Shown here in pieces: positions 10,023-21,863 of a stretch of DNA of 64,000 bases; position 1 is the stretch's first letter, and every line of letters starts with the position of its first letter. Position numbers and translations under genes: made by a program. Below the pieces are notes generated by a model, which saw nothing but the letters and a program-made list of their open reading frames with translations, made no database searches and was not told where the DNA came from. This DNA comes from Ophiura sarsii (taxonomy: Eukaryota; Echinodermata; Ophiuroidea; Amphilepidida; Ophiuridae), in the NCBI GenBank assembly GCA_035610835.1, contig CM069449.1:61962292-62026291 (forward strand). Reading direction: 5' to 3'.

Positions 10023-12853
10023 TCAGCGATAGTTATTTTGATAATTAGTCCAAGATCTTGGAATAAAAATTTGTTGCTGTTGCTGCTGACCCTGTTGTTG
10101 CTGTCCTGTTGTATTTGTTGATGTCCCTGCTGGTGAGGGGCTCATGGGCTGAGAGCTATTCTGTAGATGTAACAACTGAGGCTGTTGAAACTGTGTTGGT
10201 GATTGAGCTAATTGAGTGACATCTACAGTGGTGGTGGGTGTCACTTGGGTCACGATTTGAGACACTGGAATTTGTGTAATGGTGGACATTGTTTGCGACA
10301 GCTGCGAGACGGGGATTTGGGTGACGGGGATTTGCGAGACTGGGATACCGCTTACTGGAATCTGCGCTACAGAAATTGTCTGGGGTGCTACAGATATTGT
10401 CTGGGGTAAGAGGGTGCCTTGAGGTTGTTGAATAATTCTCTGCGTTAGTTGTTGATAGTCAACGGGTTGTTGTCTGAATTCGGTGATGCTCTGTGAGAGC
10501 TCGGACATGGCTTGTGTCAGAAGATCGGCAGCTTGGACTGTTTCGGTTTGAATTGTGGCACCGGTGTGGTCAACGTAGCGTATCTGGGCGGTCTGAATGC
10601 CTTCAGGTAAGCGATGTTCATGGATTGTGATCTGCTGGTGCTGTTGTTGTTGGTTTTGGTCGGCCGCTGCAGATGCTGCATTCGCTATGGCTTGCACCGC
10701 AGCAGCAGCAGAACCATGCGTCATATGTGGCGTGATATGTACCACATTAGCGGCATTGATAGACACAGGTACCGCCACCTGTTGCTGGTTACCTTCTGCT
10801 GCAGCGGATATGGCAGCAGCTACTGATGCAGAGATCGGTATAGCTTGCCCTTCATGCACCATATGGACACCATCTCCAAGACCATCACCATCTGTCACCT
10901 GTGCAACCACGATAGAAGTAACACCATCCATCTGGACTTGTGGTTCCTGCAAGACTGTCACCTGACCGGCTTGAGATGTGGTCAATGTTGGTATAGCGGC
11001 TGTAACTGCTGCAGCCTGGACCGGTTCCATATGTTTCTTTCTCACATGGTCCATCATCTTTGCCTTAGTGCTGTACTGACGTGGACAGTGAGCGCATGCG
11101 AAATAATGGGTGGTAGTTGTACCGGCAGGCGCGGTATGGGGATCACCGAGAGGACTATTTGGATCTCCTTTGGTCTTTCTTAAACTAGGTGGCAGCGCTG
11201 CTCCCGGATGATTCTTCAGAATGTGAATCTTTCGTTTGCTGCTACTCTTGTATACCTTCTCGCAGTAAGCACAGAAGTAGTTCCTGTTAGGTTTCACTAT
11301 GGGCAGATTAAGCTCTGGCACTGTCTCTGGAGGCATCTCAGGATGCTGCTTAGCCAAGTGATTCACCAGCATCCCTCTCCTTTTGAATCCAATCGAACAC
11401 ATTCTACATTTGAACGTGAAGGCATGCATGTCGGTGGGCGGAATTCTAGGTTTGAAAGGTTGCTTTTTCGGCCGCTGTGCTAGAAGTAGATTACGGGCTT
11501 CGCGCTCTGGATTATGCATCCGTAAGGTGTGTTCTTTCAGCTTGTCCTTGCGTTTAAATTGCTTACCGCAATTTTCGCACATGAAGTTTTTCTCGTCAGA
11601 ATGACGGAGCATGTGCAACTTCAACTTGTCCGGGCGTGGGAAAATACGATCGCAGTGAGGACAGGGGATCTCTCGTGATGAATGAAAGCTCCTAATGTGC
11701 TTTTTTAGCTGAGAATATTCAGTAATACCCTTTGAACACATGGGGCAAGTATAGTAGCCATTGACTAGATGAATCGGGACGTGATTCTTTAACAGTTCCG
11801 TACGATCAAACCCGGCATCGCAAAATGGACACTTGTAGACCTTAGGTGTTGTGTTATGCGTTTTCATATGACAAGCGATGGCGCTGTTGTTCAAGAACCG
11901 CTTCTGACAGATTTCACACTGAATAGGTTTTTCCGCCTCCTTACTGTGAAGTTCCAAATGCTTGTCAAAAGTGGCTTTGTTGCGGAATGGTTTGTTGCAA
12001 TCCTCACAGCGATATTTCAACGGTGGTGGCATCGGCGGACGTGGTATGCTGCGACGTTTTCCGTGAGCGGTGGCGTGTAAAGCAAGACTCTTTCTCGATT
12101 CAAAAAGTTCATCGCAGTCGGGACACCTGAGGTCGATACCTGGAGATCCTGAATGACGACTACTCTCCCCATTTTGTCCACTTAACAAACTCGGTACATT
12201 TGCCTTCAAACTATTGGAATCATCACCACCAGCAAAGGAGGCCGTTAAACTATCACGATCATCATCATCCTCTTCATTGTCATATTCTTGTGGCTCAGCC
12301 CCGTCCATAATTTCAGGTGTGTGAGTAAACATGTGTAAGCCTAACAGCAATTCGCTCTCAAACTCTAAGTCACAGTTCATACACATGAATATACTTTCAG
12401 CTACTTCCTTCTTGATCTGTGATTGGTCCAACTCTCCGCCTGCTGCCTCTCCTCTTTCCTGGTGGCGCTTCATGTGTCGTGTCCTGTTATACAGATGCGC
12501 AAATGTCTTGTCGCATACCTCGCAGCTGTATTTCTTCTCACCCGTGTGCATGACCATATGGCGTTGCAAACTGTACGGTCGAGGGAACGTCTTGGGGCAC
12601 ATGTTGCAGGAGAATACCTCTTGTTTCTGTTGCTTGTTCTGTAGCTTACGCGCCGACTGGAGTTTGCGAATCGCCATTTTACGATTCTGATATCCTTCGG
12701 GGTATTTACGAGGTCGTCCACGTTTCCCTTTACCGCCCTTTGGTTGTGTATGCAAAGCATCATGGGTAGCTAGATGTTTCTGGAGTAGCTCAGAAGTGCG
12801 GAACTTACGACTGCATTCAAAGCAGGGCCAGGAATTCTCTTTATCTTGCATTT
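10023..12853 (-). CDS. PRDM10: PRDM10 coding exon 7, fourteen C2H2 fingers and tail
   Basis: Residues 516-1458. The first finger (NSWPCFEC, C526) follows directly after the PR domain. An AT-hook-like KGKRGRPRKYP follows, then fingers 2-14 ending at H1123. An acidic stretch (EEDDDDRD, about 709-716) separates fingers 4 and 5. The tail has Ala/Gln-rich blocks, LLTQAMSELSQ, tandem IPVSQ repeats and a poly-Q run before the TGA. The acceptor is TTCATTAACAG. Upstream residues of the open frame (MFVFFFKIS) are intron. Confidence 0.97.
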
Positions 12854-15800
12854 CTGTTAATGAAATTTTGAAAAAGAAAACAAACAAAATATGTTAGAAA
12901 CTGTTGTATTCGTCTGCAATACTACTCCTGAGAGTTATACTTTGTAAATATGATTGCTCAATTACCTGTTAGTACAAATCACCCCTTAAAACCTACTGAA
13001 ATAAATGAATGTAATGCATATAATTTGGACATATGGCCACGCGTTTTGAGGTGGGCCCATTTCCGTAACATTGTGTGATTTTCCAGAAATCGCACCATTT
13101 TTTTCAATTGGGTTTAATTTTGTTGTTTGACATCCAACCCCCATAAAAGTATACATTTTTGGAAAGGAAATTGTCTCAGGAATCCAAAAATACAATCAGA
13201 AAAGGTGTAGGGTGAAGTCATAAAAGGCTTGAGATCAAAATGTGTGGAATTTTTTTATAAAAAAAGGACATATTGAAATGTTGATTAAGAGAGACTGGTA
13301 TACCCTATGCCAGAAAAGTGTGCATATTTCAACTCTTCACAGTTAGAGCTTTCCAGTGATATATAATTTGCCAGGGGTAATATTTAGTATAGTAATTTTG
13401 TCCGATCATCTTTTCACCGTAATATATGTGTCGCAAATTTTAATTGTAGCATTATCTTAATATTTAAGTTAGAATAATTAGTTAGTCAATTAGTTAAATT
13501 GACATAATTAATTAGTAACCTGTTTATTACCTTATAATAAGTAAATTTAATAACTTAATAACTGAATTAAACAATTGACTGTAAGGTATTATGGCCACAC
13601 GTTTTGAGGTGGACCCATTTCCGTAACATCGTGTGATTTTCCAGAAATCGCGCCATTTTATTCAATTTGGTATATTTTTGTTGTTTGACATCCAACCCCC
13701 ATAAAAGTATACATTTTGGAAAGGAAATTGTCTCAGGAATCCAAAAATACAATCAGAAAAGGTGTAGGGTGAAGTCATGAAAGGCTTGAGATCAAAATGT
13801 GTGGATTTTTTTAATAAAAAAAAGGACATTTTGAAATGTTGATTAAGAGAGACTGGTATACCCTATGCCAGAAAAGTGTGCATATTTCAACTCTTCACAG
13901 TTAGAGCTTTCCAGTGATATATAATTTGCCAGGGGTAATGTTTAGTATAGTAATTTTGTGCGATCATCTTTTCACTGTAAAATATGTTTCGCAAATTTTA
14001 TTTGTAGCATTATCTTAATAATTAAGTTAGAATAATTAGTTAGTTAATTAGTTAAATTGAGATTATTAATTAGTAACCTGTTTATTACCTTATAATAAGT
14101 AAGTAATAACTTAATAATTGAATTAAACAATTGACTAAGGTATTATGACCTATTTTGAGCTTTCTTTGGAAATTGCCCCAATATTTATGCTCCCCTCCTC
14201 ATGCTCCCCTCCTCCACCACCGTGCAAAAATGGCTAATCAGAGTTAGTTAATTACTAATTACTAATTAATAAGTCATCAAAAAGCATGTTTTTGACTTTA
14301 GAGTTATTGGTATGAATATTCCCTTCAAATTGGTACCAAATATGACAGTATAGCACATGTAATTAATATTTTACACCCCGAATAATTTGTATGTTGGTCG
14401 AGCAAATGTTACAACACCACCTATTTGCAGGCCCAACTCAAAACGCGTGGCCATATATCTAAATACATACAGCGAAAAACCCTTTGAAGGATTGTTGTGG
14501 AGATTTTTTCTTTTTAGACGTATCTGCTGGAAGGCTCATTAAAGGTATATTATGTGATCTTTTCCAGAGGATGCCCTCAATCCTCAAAAAAAATGGAAGC
14601 AGATTTTCTTGCAGATTTACATTTCTGATCGTACGTAAATCATGAATATATTCTGTGAAAATAAGTGAAAACAGATTGTTCGCTTGCGAACACTATTTTC
14701 AACCCCTGAAAACCATGATTTTGAAGTAATTAGGAATCATATCGCTCTGTAACTCAGGATTTATTTATCAGAAATGTAAATCTGCAAGAAAATCTACTTT
14801 CTAAAAAAAAATCATGGTAAGAGGGCGCCCCCTGGAAAAGATCACATAATATGCGTTTCAGGTTGATTGTCACATGATCTCACTAAGGGAGAAAATGGCA
14901 TAACAAGCAGTGAAGTAAATTTTAGGTAATTTGCCGGCACAGGGAAAATAAAAATGGCTAACGTTCACACTGCTACATTTGAACATATGCCTCTATTAAA
15001 CGGATCATCTTATTTGCCACTCTGATCAAACTATACGTCGATATGACTCTGATGGTGTCAGATGCTAAAGGGATCTTCAGCTTATATCAGCTTACCCACC
15101 CACAAGATGATCAAATGGAAGATTAGTCCCTTCTAAATTCATGAATGTCAGACAATTTTGCATTAAATACTGTAAAACCACTCAATTTTGCTTGAGATTC
15201 AATTTGCGACCGATGTGGATTCGCGAAATTGTATACCCACGAAACTGTGACAATGTTGCATTGAAAGTAACAGTAAAATATCCAGATTCACAAAATTAAA
15301 TGCCTGCTAAATTTTTTTATTCGTGAAATAAAGAAACTGCGAAATTATAGTGTTTATACAGTACCTGCAGCTTCTTCAGGCGTAATCTCATGTATCTTTT
15401 CCCCAAGCTGCTCAGCATAAGACTTGGCATACCAAACCCTCAGTTCACACTTAGGCTCCACAGCCTTGATGGAGGCGAAATATATGTCGTTATTGAGCTG
15501 ATAGGCGATCAGGTTTTGCTCGCTGTAGCATGTGGCAGGTCGGATGAAGGTCATCCAGTTACTCTCAAACTCGTCGGAGCAGTCCAGGTACACCTCCCCT
15601 TGTGTCTCATGTTGAAACTGTGAAATAGATAAGTAAATAGAATCATTTAACTGTTAAGGACAAATGTTCAACCACGGAGCAATTACTTCGCAAATCAAAC
15701 GGTAATTTACTTTAACTTACTCTTTAGGTAACAAGATTAATTGGTAGATATAAATCGAGGGCTCAGAAACACAAGGCCACATCTCCATTTTCAGAAACAG

Positions 15801-18800
15801 GTTTTCTTTCCAGTAACAACACAGCCTTATCTCCATAACACAACCCCTTTCAAAGTTATAGCCAGTATCACAAGGCCTCATCTCCATCTCCCAAATGTGT
15901 TTAAAAATCTTCAATAGTCTTTTTCTCAAAATGGTAACTTAAAATGGAGATAAGGCCTTTTGGTTCTGAGCCCTCGAAATATGTGATGCGTGGTTGGAGG
16001 ACTGGACACTTTCGGTAATTGGTATTAATTGCTTGTCCATGAATATGCTGTCAGTTGCCCCAGCAATCTCTCCACAGCTGTTACCACCACGGGGTAACTC
16101 CAGTTAATCCCTCATAAGAGTTGACCATTGTTAATAATATTTGGATTTTATTCCATGATGTTACTTCACAACTTTAGATGATACAAAGTAAAACTACTCC
16201 TATACTCTGTTTGGCCATCTCGAGACAGTGACGTAACCGCGTATTCTACTAATTGCATCACATAACGCGCGCGCATACTCGCGGCGCTGGCGTACAAACA
16301 CGAGCGTTGAAAGGCGGAAGATTCACACGCGTGCGTAAAAGCTGTGCCTGTTCAGTTACGTCACTGTCTCGAGATGGCCAAACAGAGTATAGCAAACTAA
16401 ATGGTCTTTTCATAGTACATCTATTATTTTCATAAAAATCAACATTGGCTTACCCTCCACTTCATGCTCCCCTGTGGCAGTCGTTCCTTGGTGACCAATT
16501 TGCCCTCTAGTGGACCAAACTGTGTGCGTTTTGGAATCCAACGCCTGGCAAAAACACCTGCAATCACAAATTGAACACTCTTTTGAATGATTGAAAATAC
16601 ATGATTTTTAACCTTAAGTAGTAAATGTACTGTTATCATAACTAAAGCTTTGCATGCATGGTCCAGATTGGACAATTTAGTTAAAGGACATTATTACTGG
16701 CGGAAAGAGTTTTAATTATGTGAATCAAATCAATTCACATGTTATCCACCATATTTCAGTTTCATTATCATTCGAGAAATGAAATAAGAAGCAATTTATG
16801 AAATAATTATCAGACGTAGCAGAAGACTTTTCGTATGCGCAGCACAGATAATAGTTGAGCTGCGCATACGTCACAAATTTAATGATATCCCTGAAGTATC
16901 TCCTAAGTGCCCTTGCAAAAAGTCTTCTGCTACGTCCGAAAATACAATCCAATCAACTTGCCAAAAGTCAGTAAGAAACATGGGATTTTCAAGTGAAAAT
17001 TTATATTTGAAGTACAAAAGAACAATCAATTCTCAAGTGTGATACAACATTTTGAAGCTTGTAAAATCGGCAATTTAAATCTTGAATAAAATCCAAAATT
17101 ATTTTTTCAATCGCCACTATTTCTGGTTCATTTGCAAATTGAGGCTGACAATCGGATAGTCTTTCTATCATCCTCTGGACAGTGATAACTTACCAGGCGC
17201 AACATATACGCCTGATGCCTATGCATCTTCCGTCTTCTGTGTGTTTACGCCAGCACCTGGAGTAGGTGCAAGAGTTTAAGTACTGCAATGACCAAACCTT
17301 TTGTTAAACAGGTCTTGACCAAGAGCTACTTTTTACTATTTTGACAACAAAATGGCTCCTGGTCCTATACTTTACTGTGCAAAGTTTGGAAAACACCAGG
17401 ACCCAAAACTTGGCAACCAGTGGGTAAAACACTCTAGGGTGCCCGCTTAACAAAAGGCTTGGCAATGACATCACTGTCTCGTGGAAGGGAAATAGACTGT
17501 AATAACACTCTAAATATATGGTAAATAAAAATGAAACTCACCAACTTTGCTATTCTCCACTTTAAATATCTGTAGCTGGGTGGGTAGACTAGCTCTGGCT
17601 CTAGATATCACTGGCTTATCACTTATACTCAACAGGGCACCAGACTTCAGAAACTCCTCTTCATCGACAGGCTCACTCATATTCCAATCTGTGAGTGTGA
17701 AGTCAAGATTTTTGGAAAATAAGGATACAATATTATGAAAACAATTTACCTTTCTTCTTAAGAATTAAGATTACACTTTGTCTTTCTGGTAATTATTTTT
17801 CAATAAAAGTTTCAGTTTTACAACCTCTGGTACTGTTACCATTAGATCAATTTCCCTCCCTGATTAACACAACTGTTCTTCGTTTCACTTTTTCCCCATT
17901 TTTCTTTTATTATTAAATTATAAAAAAAGTTTCCCTTTTGGGGGTACCTGCTGGTAATTGATTTGAAGTAACAACAGATTCATTTGGAGGGAGAAATATC
18001 CTTTTCATTGAACAACTTACCAGAATCGTCCATCTGATCGCCTGCCCCAGTCACAGTCATCCTCGCTGACTTTCTCTCTGGTCTTCCACGGCGACTACTC
18101 CCCGCAACTCCAGACGGTCCCGGTATGTCCTCCATGTTTGGAAGATCATCTCCAGGTCCAGCGAGACCGGTGTCCAAATCCATGATCATTTCAGCCGGCT
18201 GCGGATGATGCTGGTTACTCTCGGCATCCATGGCTTGGTTGCTAGGCATGATGGCTTGGTTGCTAGGCATGATTGCTTGGTTGCTAGGCATGATGGCTTG
18301 GTTGCTAGGCATGATGGCTTGGTTGCTAGGCAGAACGGCTTGGTTGTTGGGCAGGATGGCTTGGTTGCCCTGGAGGATCTCCTGATTCTGAAGAATTGCA
18401 TGGTTGTTGGGATCCATAGCTTGTTCGTTGGGATTCATAGCTTGTTCGTTGGGATTCATAGCTTGGTTGTTAGGGCCCATAGCTTGGTTGTTAGAGCCCA
18501 TAGCTTGGTTGTTGGGACCCATAGCCTGGTTGTTAGGACCCATAGCCTGGTGGTTAGGGTCTACTATATCTTGGTTGTTTGGGAGAACAGGTGGAATGCT
18601 GGGTAGTATCACCTGGTTACCAGACACTATGGCCTGGTTGCTGGCAAGAACTGGCTGGTTGCTGCTGGGGAGAATCTGCAGGTGTATCTGATGAGGAAGC
18701 GTGTTGTTTTGTCTGGAGTCTGGAAGAATCAAACTTCTTGATGAGCTGGCCGGCATGGCTTCATTATCTGTAAAGATACACAATATCAAAAGTCAATATA

Positions 18801-21508
18801 GTAGGCCTATATTACCCCACAATTTGCAGCAGAACTATACTACAATACAGAAATGTATTATAAATATCATGCTCGCTCGTTGTTAGAAATCAGGCTAATC
18901 AGCACATTTCTCTGATTGAACTCAATAAAGTATGCATTCAATATTTGATCTCATTAGTGAAGTCAGCATTAAATATTAGACAATTCAAAGGTGTATGTTC
19001 CAATCACTTTTTCCCCTATGATTTTTTCTCATGTCTGTAAAATCTTAGGTCCAGAAATGTTCCATTTCAAATTATAGGCTAAAATGTGGTGAATTACTGC
19101 CAAAGGTGGTTAACCACCTGTTACTACTCAATGGGCAAATTTCTTGTGACCTTGTGCTTCTAAAATAAGAACCATTGGAGTTATGCAACTCAAACTTTTG
19201 AATGTGACAATTTTAAGGATGACCTTTCATGTAAAATAGAAAACATCAAGTTGAAAATCTGGCCAGCAATCAGAACATCTATCTTTAAATGTACACAATT
19301 TGCAGTTTAGTTATTAAACCCATTCATGCAGAAAATTACGAAAACACACTCAAATTTGGCATAATTCGACGCTGGCAGCCTATGATGCTCAGCATTATTA
19401 TTTTACATCAAATAATAATATAACAGTATGTGTACATACAAAAAGCATTATATGCTGTGTAAATTTACACTGATACAGAGCACGGGACACCTGTCCTATA
19501 AAACCCTGACCTATTGCCTGTTGAACGCCAGCTACGAAAAACCACAAAAGCCATGAATATTTTGGAAATAATGGAAACGTAGACCCGAGCAATGCAGTTC
19601 AACGCTCTCAGGCTAGCTTGGAAATAGTCACCAACCCTTGTTTAGTGAAGCGATCAAAATTCGGAAACCCACCCGACAACCAGTCACATAATATGATAAT
19701 GACAATAATGATAATTTGGATGCACTCCTCACAAAACATGCACTCCTCACAAAACATGCACTCCTCACAAAACATGTGAATTCAATGATTAATCAAAAAA
19801 CAAAACAAATTTAACGTGTAAGTCAGGCTGCAAGCGATTGTGAAGTGACTCTTACACGTTACCATTCAAAAAAACCTCTCATTCATACACCAGTGCCCTC
19901 ACTGAATTCATTAACATAACAATACTAAAATAGATTTATTCTAATTCGTGCGGTACTCAACCGAATAAATCAATATAATTAATTACCTGTGTTTTGTAAT
20001 GGGCTTGGTGCTTGATGCATCTGTAAGTTAGGATTCATAACACCCAATAATTCACCCTCCGGTACGGTAGACTCCGGCTCATTATCATCATCATCAGAGT
20101 CTGCTGAACGTCTGGATAGGGCAGGCATAGGTGGTGGCATCGGAGACTGTGCAAGAGATCAAACATTATAAACAAGTAGGGGTTATTACACAATAAAAAC
20201 ATAATCAATAGAGTAAGGCAAGTTGGCTGAGAGAGATTTAGCAAAAACAAATGTCCTTGAAGCAGTGACATTAGTATAGTTCAATCAGTTCAAAATTGGC
20301 GAGAATTGTGAGGATTGTATTTTGTCAGTGCGCAAAAAGAATCCAGGTCGTTGCACATATATATTTATTGGTTAAAGTGTGTTTGTGTATCATAAGCAGG
20401 TATCAGCGAGCAAGTACAGGTACTCTATAATTTGTACCCACGGAATAAATATTAGCCTCACAATTTTCGCCAATTTGGAACTGACAGTGATTAAACTATA
20501 AACGCATGGGCAAATTTGTTGAAAATGTTATTCTCCTCTTTGATTATCAAATTTGTCACCCATAGCTCACAAAAAGGATAATTGTGATATATAACTGGCT
20601 ATACCCAGGTTTTGGGGTTAAGAGTAAAGACTCCATTGCCCAACCAAGTAAAGAAATTGCAAAAATCACCATGAATGTTGACTTTCCATAATGTAGGTAT
20701 TTAACAGATTATTTCTGTTCATGCTTCATCATCCACACAAGTTCTTATTCTATTTCCTACCTGTGAGCCAGTGAAAACAGGTTAAATGCAAACCAGCCTT
20801 AAGGTCACGGAAAAATCAAACATATAGGTAGTATATGGTTCCGACAGACCCATTTTTTTCTTTAAGTTATTGATTTGAGATATCTTTCAAATATGTGACG
20901 TGATCAAGCGAAATGAGTCTGTCACATGTCGGCAGTTTTCAATTTTGATATTTGTCCAAAATTTAAAAGCGGGTGGAAAATGCTACAGTGTGGTCCAAAC
21001 CCCACTAAAATTGAATTCATAGTTTTTATTTAAGTTATAAACAATTTACCAACTGAGAAAACAAAGTAAAACATAAAATACTTGTCAGTTCTTTTTACCT
21101 ATAACTCAAAATCAATATTCCTGACAAAAAATATGCTTGAACTTAATCACGTCACATTCTTGATATCTTGGCAATGTCTTGCTAGAAGACATCCCGTAAC
21201 TGATATGTGCATGCTCATAACAATTAAAATGGATCTAGCAAGGGCGTCTAGCAAGATATAGCCTATATGATTTGAAAATGTTTCAAACATTTGAATTCTT
21301 TTTAAATAAATGGTCCAGAACAGGGGTTTTCTGATACTTTTGTTCAGTATATTTTTATGTTTATGCTCACTACCTGAATATCTCCTTCAGAGCTTGACAC
21401 TCCATCATGTTGCATGGGTTGCTGCTGTCGTTCATGTTGACGTCGTTGCCGCGCATTACCGGATGATGCATGGGGAGGCCATACAGGCTCCCTACCATCT
21501 GCCTCCAT
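10023..21508 (-). CDS. PRDM10: PRDM10 (PR/SET domain zinc finger protein 10), seven coding exons
   Basis: Complement join of 21508-21374, 20146-19987, 18767-18021, 17688-17542, 16557-16454, 15617-15365 and 12853-10023: 4377 nt, 1458 residues. All six introns are GT-AG and phases match throughout (0,1,1,1,0,1). Order: disordered N-terminus; NQA-type heptad repeats (about 120-270); PR domain (about 377-505) containing RARASLP, IPKRTQFGP, NWMTFIRPA and VEPKCELRVWYAKSYAE; fourteen C2H2 fingers (526-1123); Ala-, Val- and Gln-rich tail with IPVSQ repeats ending SWTNY. PRDM10 in vertebrates is a nuclear DNA-binding regulator. The finger-9-to-14 block, with KPNRNYFCAYCEKVYKS and LLTQAMSELSQ, makes the family call secure. 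No other PRDM has this arrangement as I know it. The start ATG follows an in-frame open 5' region and is the first good candidate. Confidence 0.95.
13034..14150. repeat. Two-copy direct repeat, unit about 565 bp
   Basis: The block starting ATGGCCACGCGTTTTGAGGT at 13033 recurs at 13590 with few differences, including the GTGTAGGGTGAAGTCAT and CCAGGGGTAAT segments and a closing run of TTAGTTAATTAGTTAA repeats. It is an internal duplication within the TA-target element. Confidence 0.85.
13034..14453. mobile_element. 1.4-kb TA-target element in the PRDM10 intron
   Basis: The inverted ends TGGCCACGCGTTTTGAG and complement lie between TA dinucleotides (13032-13033 and 14454-14455). No coding frame. 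Most of the body is a direct duplication of about 565 bp, listed separately. It lies in intron 6 of PRDM10. Confidence 0.7.
14543..14856. mobile_element. TTAA-target MITE, family 1 copy
   Basis: AGGTATATTATGTGATCTTT after TTAA (14539-14542), closing with ATCACATAATATGCGT; the right target reads TTCA, a decayed TTAA. The centre differs from the 8-kb copy. It lies in PRDM10 intron 6. Confidence 0.8.
15365..15617 (-). CDS. PRDM10: PRDM10 coding exon 6, PR domain end
   Basis: Residues 432-515 plus one base. It contains NWMTFIRPA, QNLIAYQLNNDIYFASI and VEPKCELRVWYAKSYAE, which close the PR domain. Like other PR domains it lacks an obvious NHSC methyltransferase motif, so catalysis is doubtful. 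The acceptor is TTTCACAG and the donor CTGCAG|GTACTG. Confidence 0.95.
15756..15976. mobile_element. 221-bp inverted-repeat element
   Basis: The CGAGGGCTCAGAA end and its complement pair, and the arms continue with AAGGCC and ATCTCCATTTT/AAAATGGAGAT. It lies in PRDM10 intron 5. The flanks (TAAAT/AAATA) do not give a clear TSD. Confidence 0.6.
16203..16389. mobile_element. 187-bp TA-target MITE with a CpG-rich core
   Basis: Perfect inverted ends of about 35 bp (TACTCTGTTTGGCCATCTCG ... with CAGTGACGTAAC inside) lie between TA dinucleotides. The core is strikingly GC- and CpG-rich (CGCGCGCGCATACTCGCGGC) in an AT-rich intron. Each arm carries TGACGTAA, a CREB/ATF-like site. Confidence 0.75.
16454..16557 (-). 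CDS. PRDM10: PRDM10 coding exon 5, PR domain core
   Basis: Residues 397-431, GVFARRWIPKRTQFGPLEG, the most conserved PR/SET core segment. The acceptor is GATTGCAG and the donor GGAGG|GTAAGC, phase 0. Confidence 0.95.
16812..16937. repeat. Small foldback element
   Basis: GACGTAGCAGAAGACTTTT and its complement close a 126-bp unit that also holds an inner inverted pair, GTATGCGCAGC and GCTGCGCATAC. It lies in the PRDM10 intron 4 region. Confidence 0.6.
17284..17468. repeat. Inverted-repeat element in PRDM10 intron 4
   Basis: TGCAATGACCAAACCTTTTG at the left pairs with CAAAAGGCTTGGCAATGA at the right, and inner GTCCT/AGGAC segments also pair. A MITE of about 185 bp; its TSD is not clear. Confidence 0.5.
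17542..17688 (-). CDS. PRDM10: PRDM10 coding exon 4, PR domain start
   Basis: Residues 348-396. It encodes DWNMSEPVDEEEF and then PVISRARASLPTQLQIFKVE, the first strand region of the PR domain. It lacks any Cys, so the small Cys/His knuckle I recall before the vertebrate PR domain is absent. The acceptor is CTCACAG and the donor GTTG|GTGAGT. Confidence 0.92.
18021..18767 (-). CDS. PRDM10: PRDM10 coding exon 3, NQA heptad repeats
   Basis: Residues 99-347. After a short Ser-rich lead the exon encodes about twenty 7-residue repeats of the type (M/L/G/N)P(S/N)NQA(I/M), then an acidic segment and a basic SSRRGRPERKSAR patch that could be a nuclear localisation signal. The acceptor is CTTTACAG and the donor TTCTG|GTAAGTT. 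The repeat is probably disordered. I do not know it from vertebrate PRDM10. Confidence 0.9.
18220..18560 (-). repeat. 21-bp coding minisatellite in PRDM10 exon 3
   Basis: On the plus strand the unit reads GGCTTGGTTGCTAGGCATGAT. The first five units are near-identical and later ones diverge (CCCATAGCTTGGTTGTTAGGG type). All keep a multiple of 21 nt, so the reading frame holds. Confidence 0.9.
18988..19284. mobile_element. TTAA-target MITE, family 2 copy
   Basis: AAGGTGTATGTTCCAATCA at the left and ATCAGAACATCTATCT followed by TTAA at the right match the ends of the 6068-6444 element. The left target has decayed to TTCA. It lies in PRDM10 intron 2. Confidence 0.65.
19720..19773. repeat. Three exact 18-bp tandem units
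   Basis: ATGCACTCCTCACAAAAC is repeated three times without change. Confidence 0.95.
19987..20146 (-). CDS. PRDM10: PRDM10 coding exon 2
   Basis: Residues 46-98 plus one base: Pro/Met-rich SPMPPPMPALSRR, then an acidic SADSDDDNEPE stretch. The acceptor is TTGCACAG and the donor ACACAG|GTAATT, in phase with both neighbours. Confidence 0.9.
21374..21508 (-). CDS. PRDM10: PRDM10 coding exon 1
   Basis: Residues 1-45, starting MEADGREP, rich in His, Gln and Arg. The donor is CAG|GTAGTGAG, phase 0. An acceptor-like TTTATCTTTTTAG ends at 21556, so the exon probably begins at 21555 with 47 nt of 5' UTR. The frame stays open upstream of the ATG within this exon, so an earlier start in another exon cannot be excluded. 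Confidence 0.8.
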
Positions 21509-21863
21509 TGGTTGGTAGTCAATGATAACTGCTTTATTTAGTCAAACGATTGATTCTAAAAAGATAAATAAATAATGTTGATTACAAGTTAGCGTTTGTG
21601 AATTAATTTTCCAATCAGTCCGTCAGTGGCTTCCCGACAAGGGGAGGGGGCAAAAATTCCCCAGCCATAAAGTAAGGTCGCTTGGGCAGATTTGAGTGAA
21701 TTCATTGACAGCCTTTCGAAAATATACAAGGAATATAATATGTAGGCTTGCATCAAACCGTAAACACAAAACAGCGATGGTAATGGTATAACGTATCTAA
21801 TTAATGATGATTCAAAACCTCATGAATATATATGTGCGACCCAATCAAATGCCATCCTTTACT

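Noticed and set aside
10212..12690. Several plus-strand frames of 65-122 codons across 10.2-12.7 kb
   Set aside because: They are antisense shadows of the PRDM10 finger exon; their composition mirrors the C2H2 code.
18205..18691. Plus-strand repetitive frames of about 95-133 codons
   Set aside because: Antisense readings of the 21-bp NQA minisatellite, open only because the unit length is a multiple of three.
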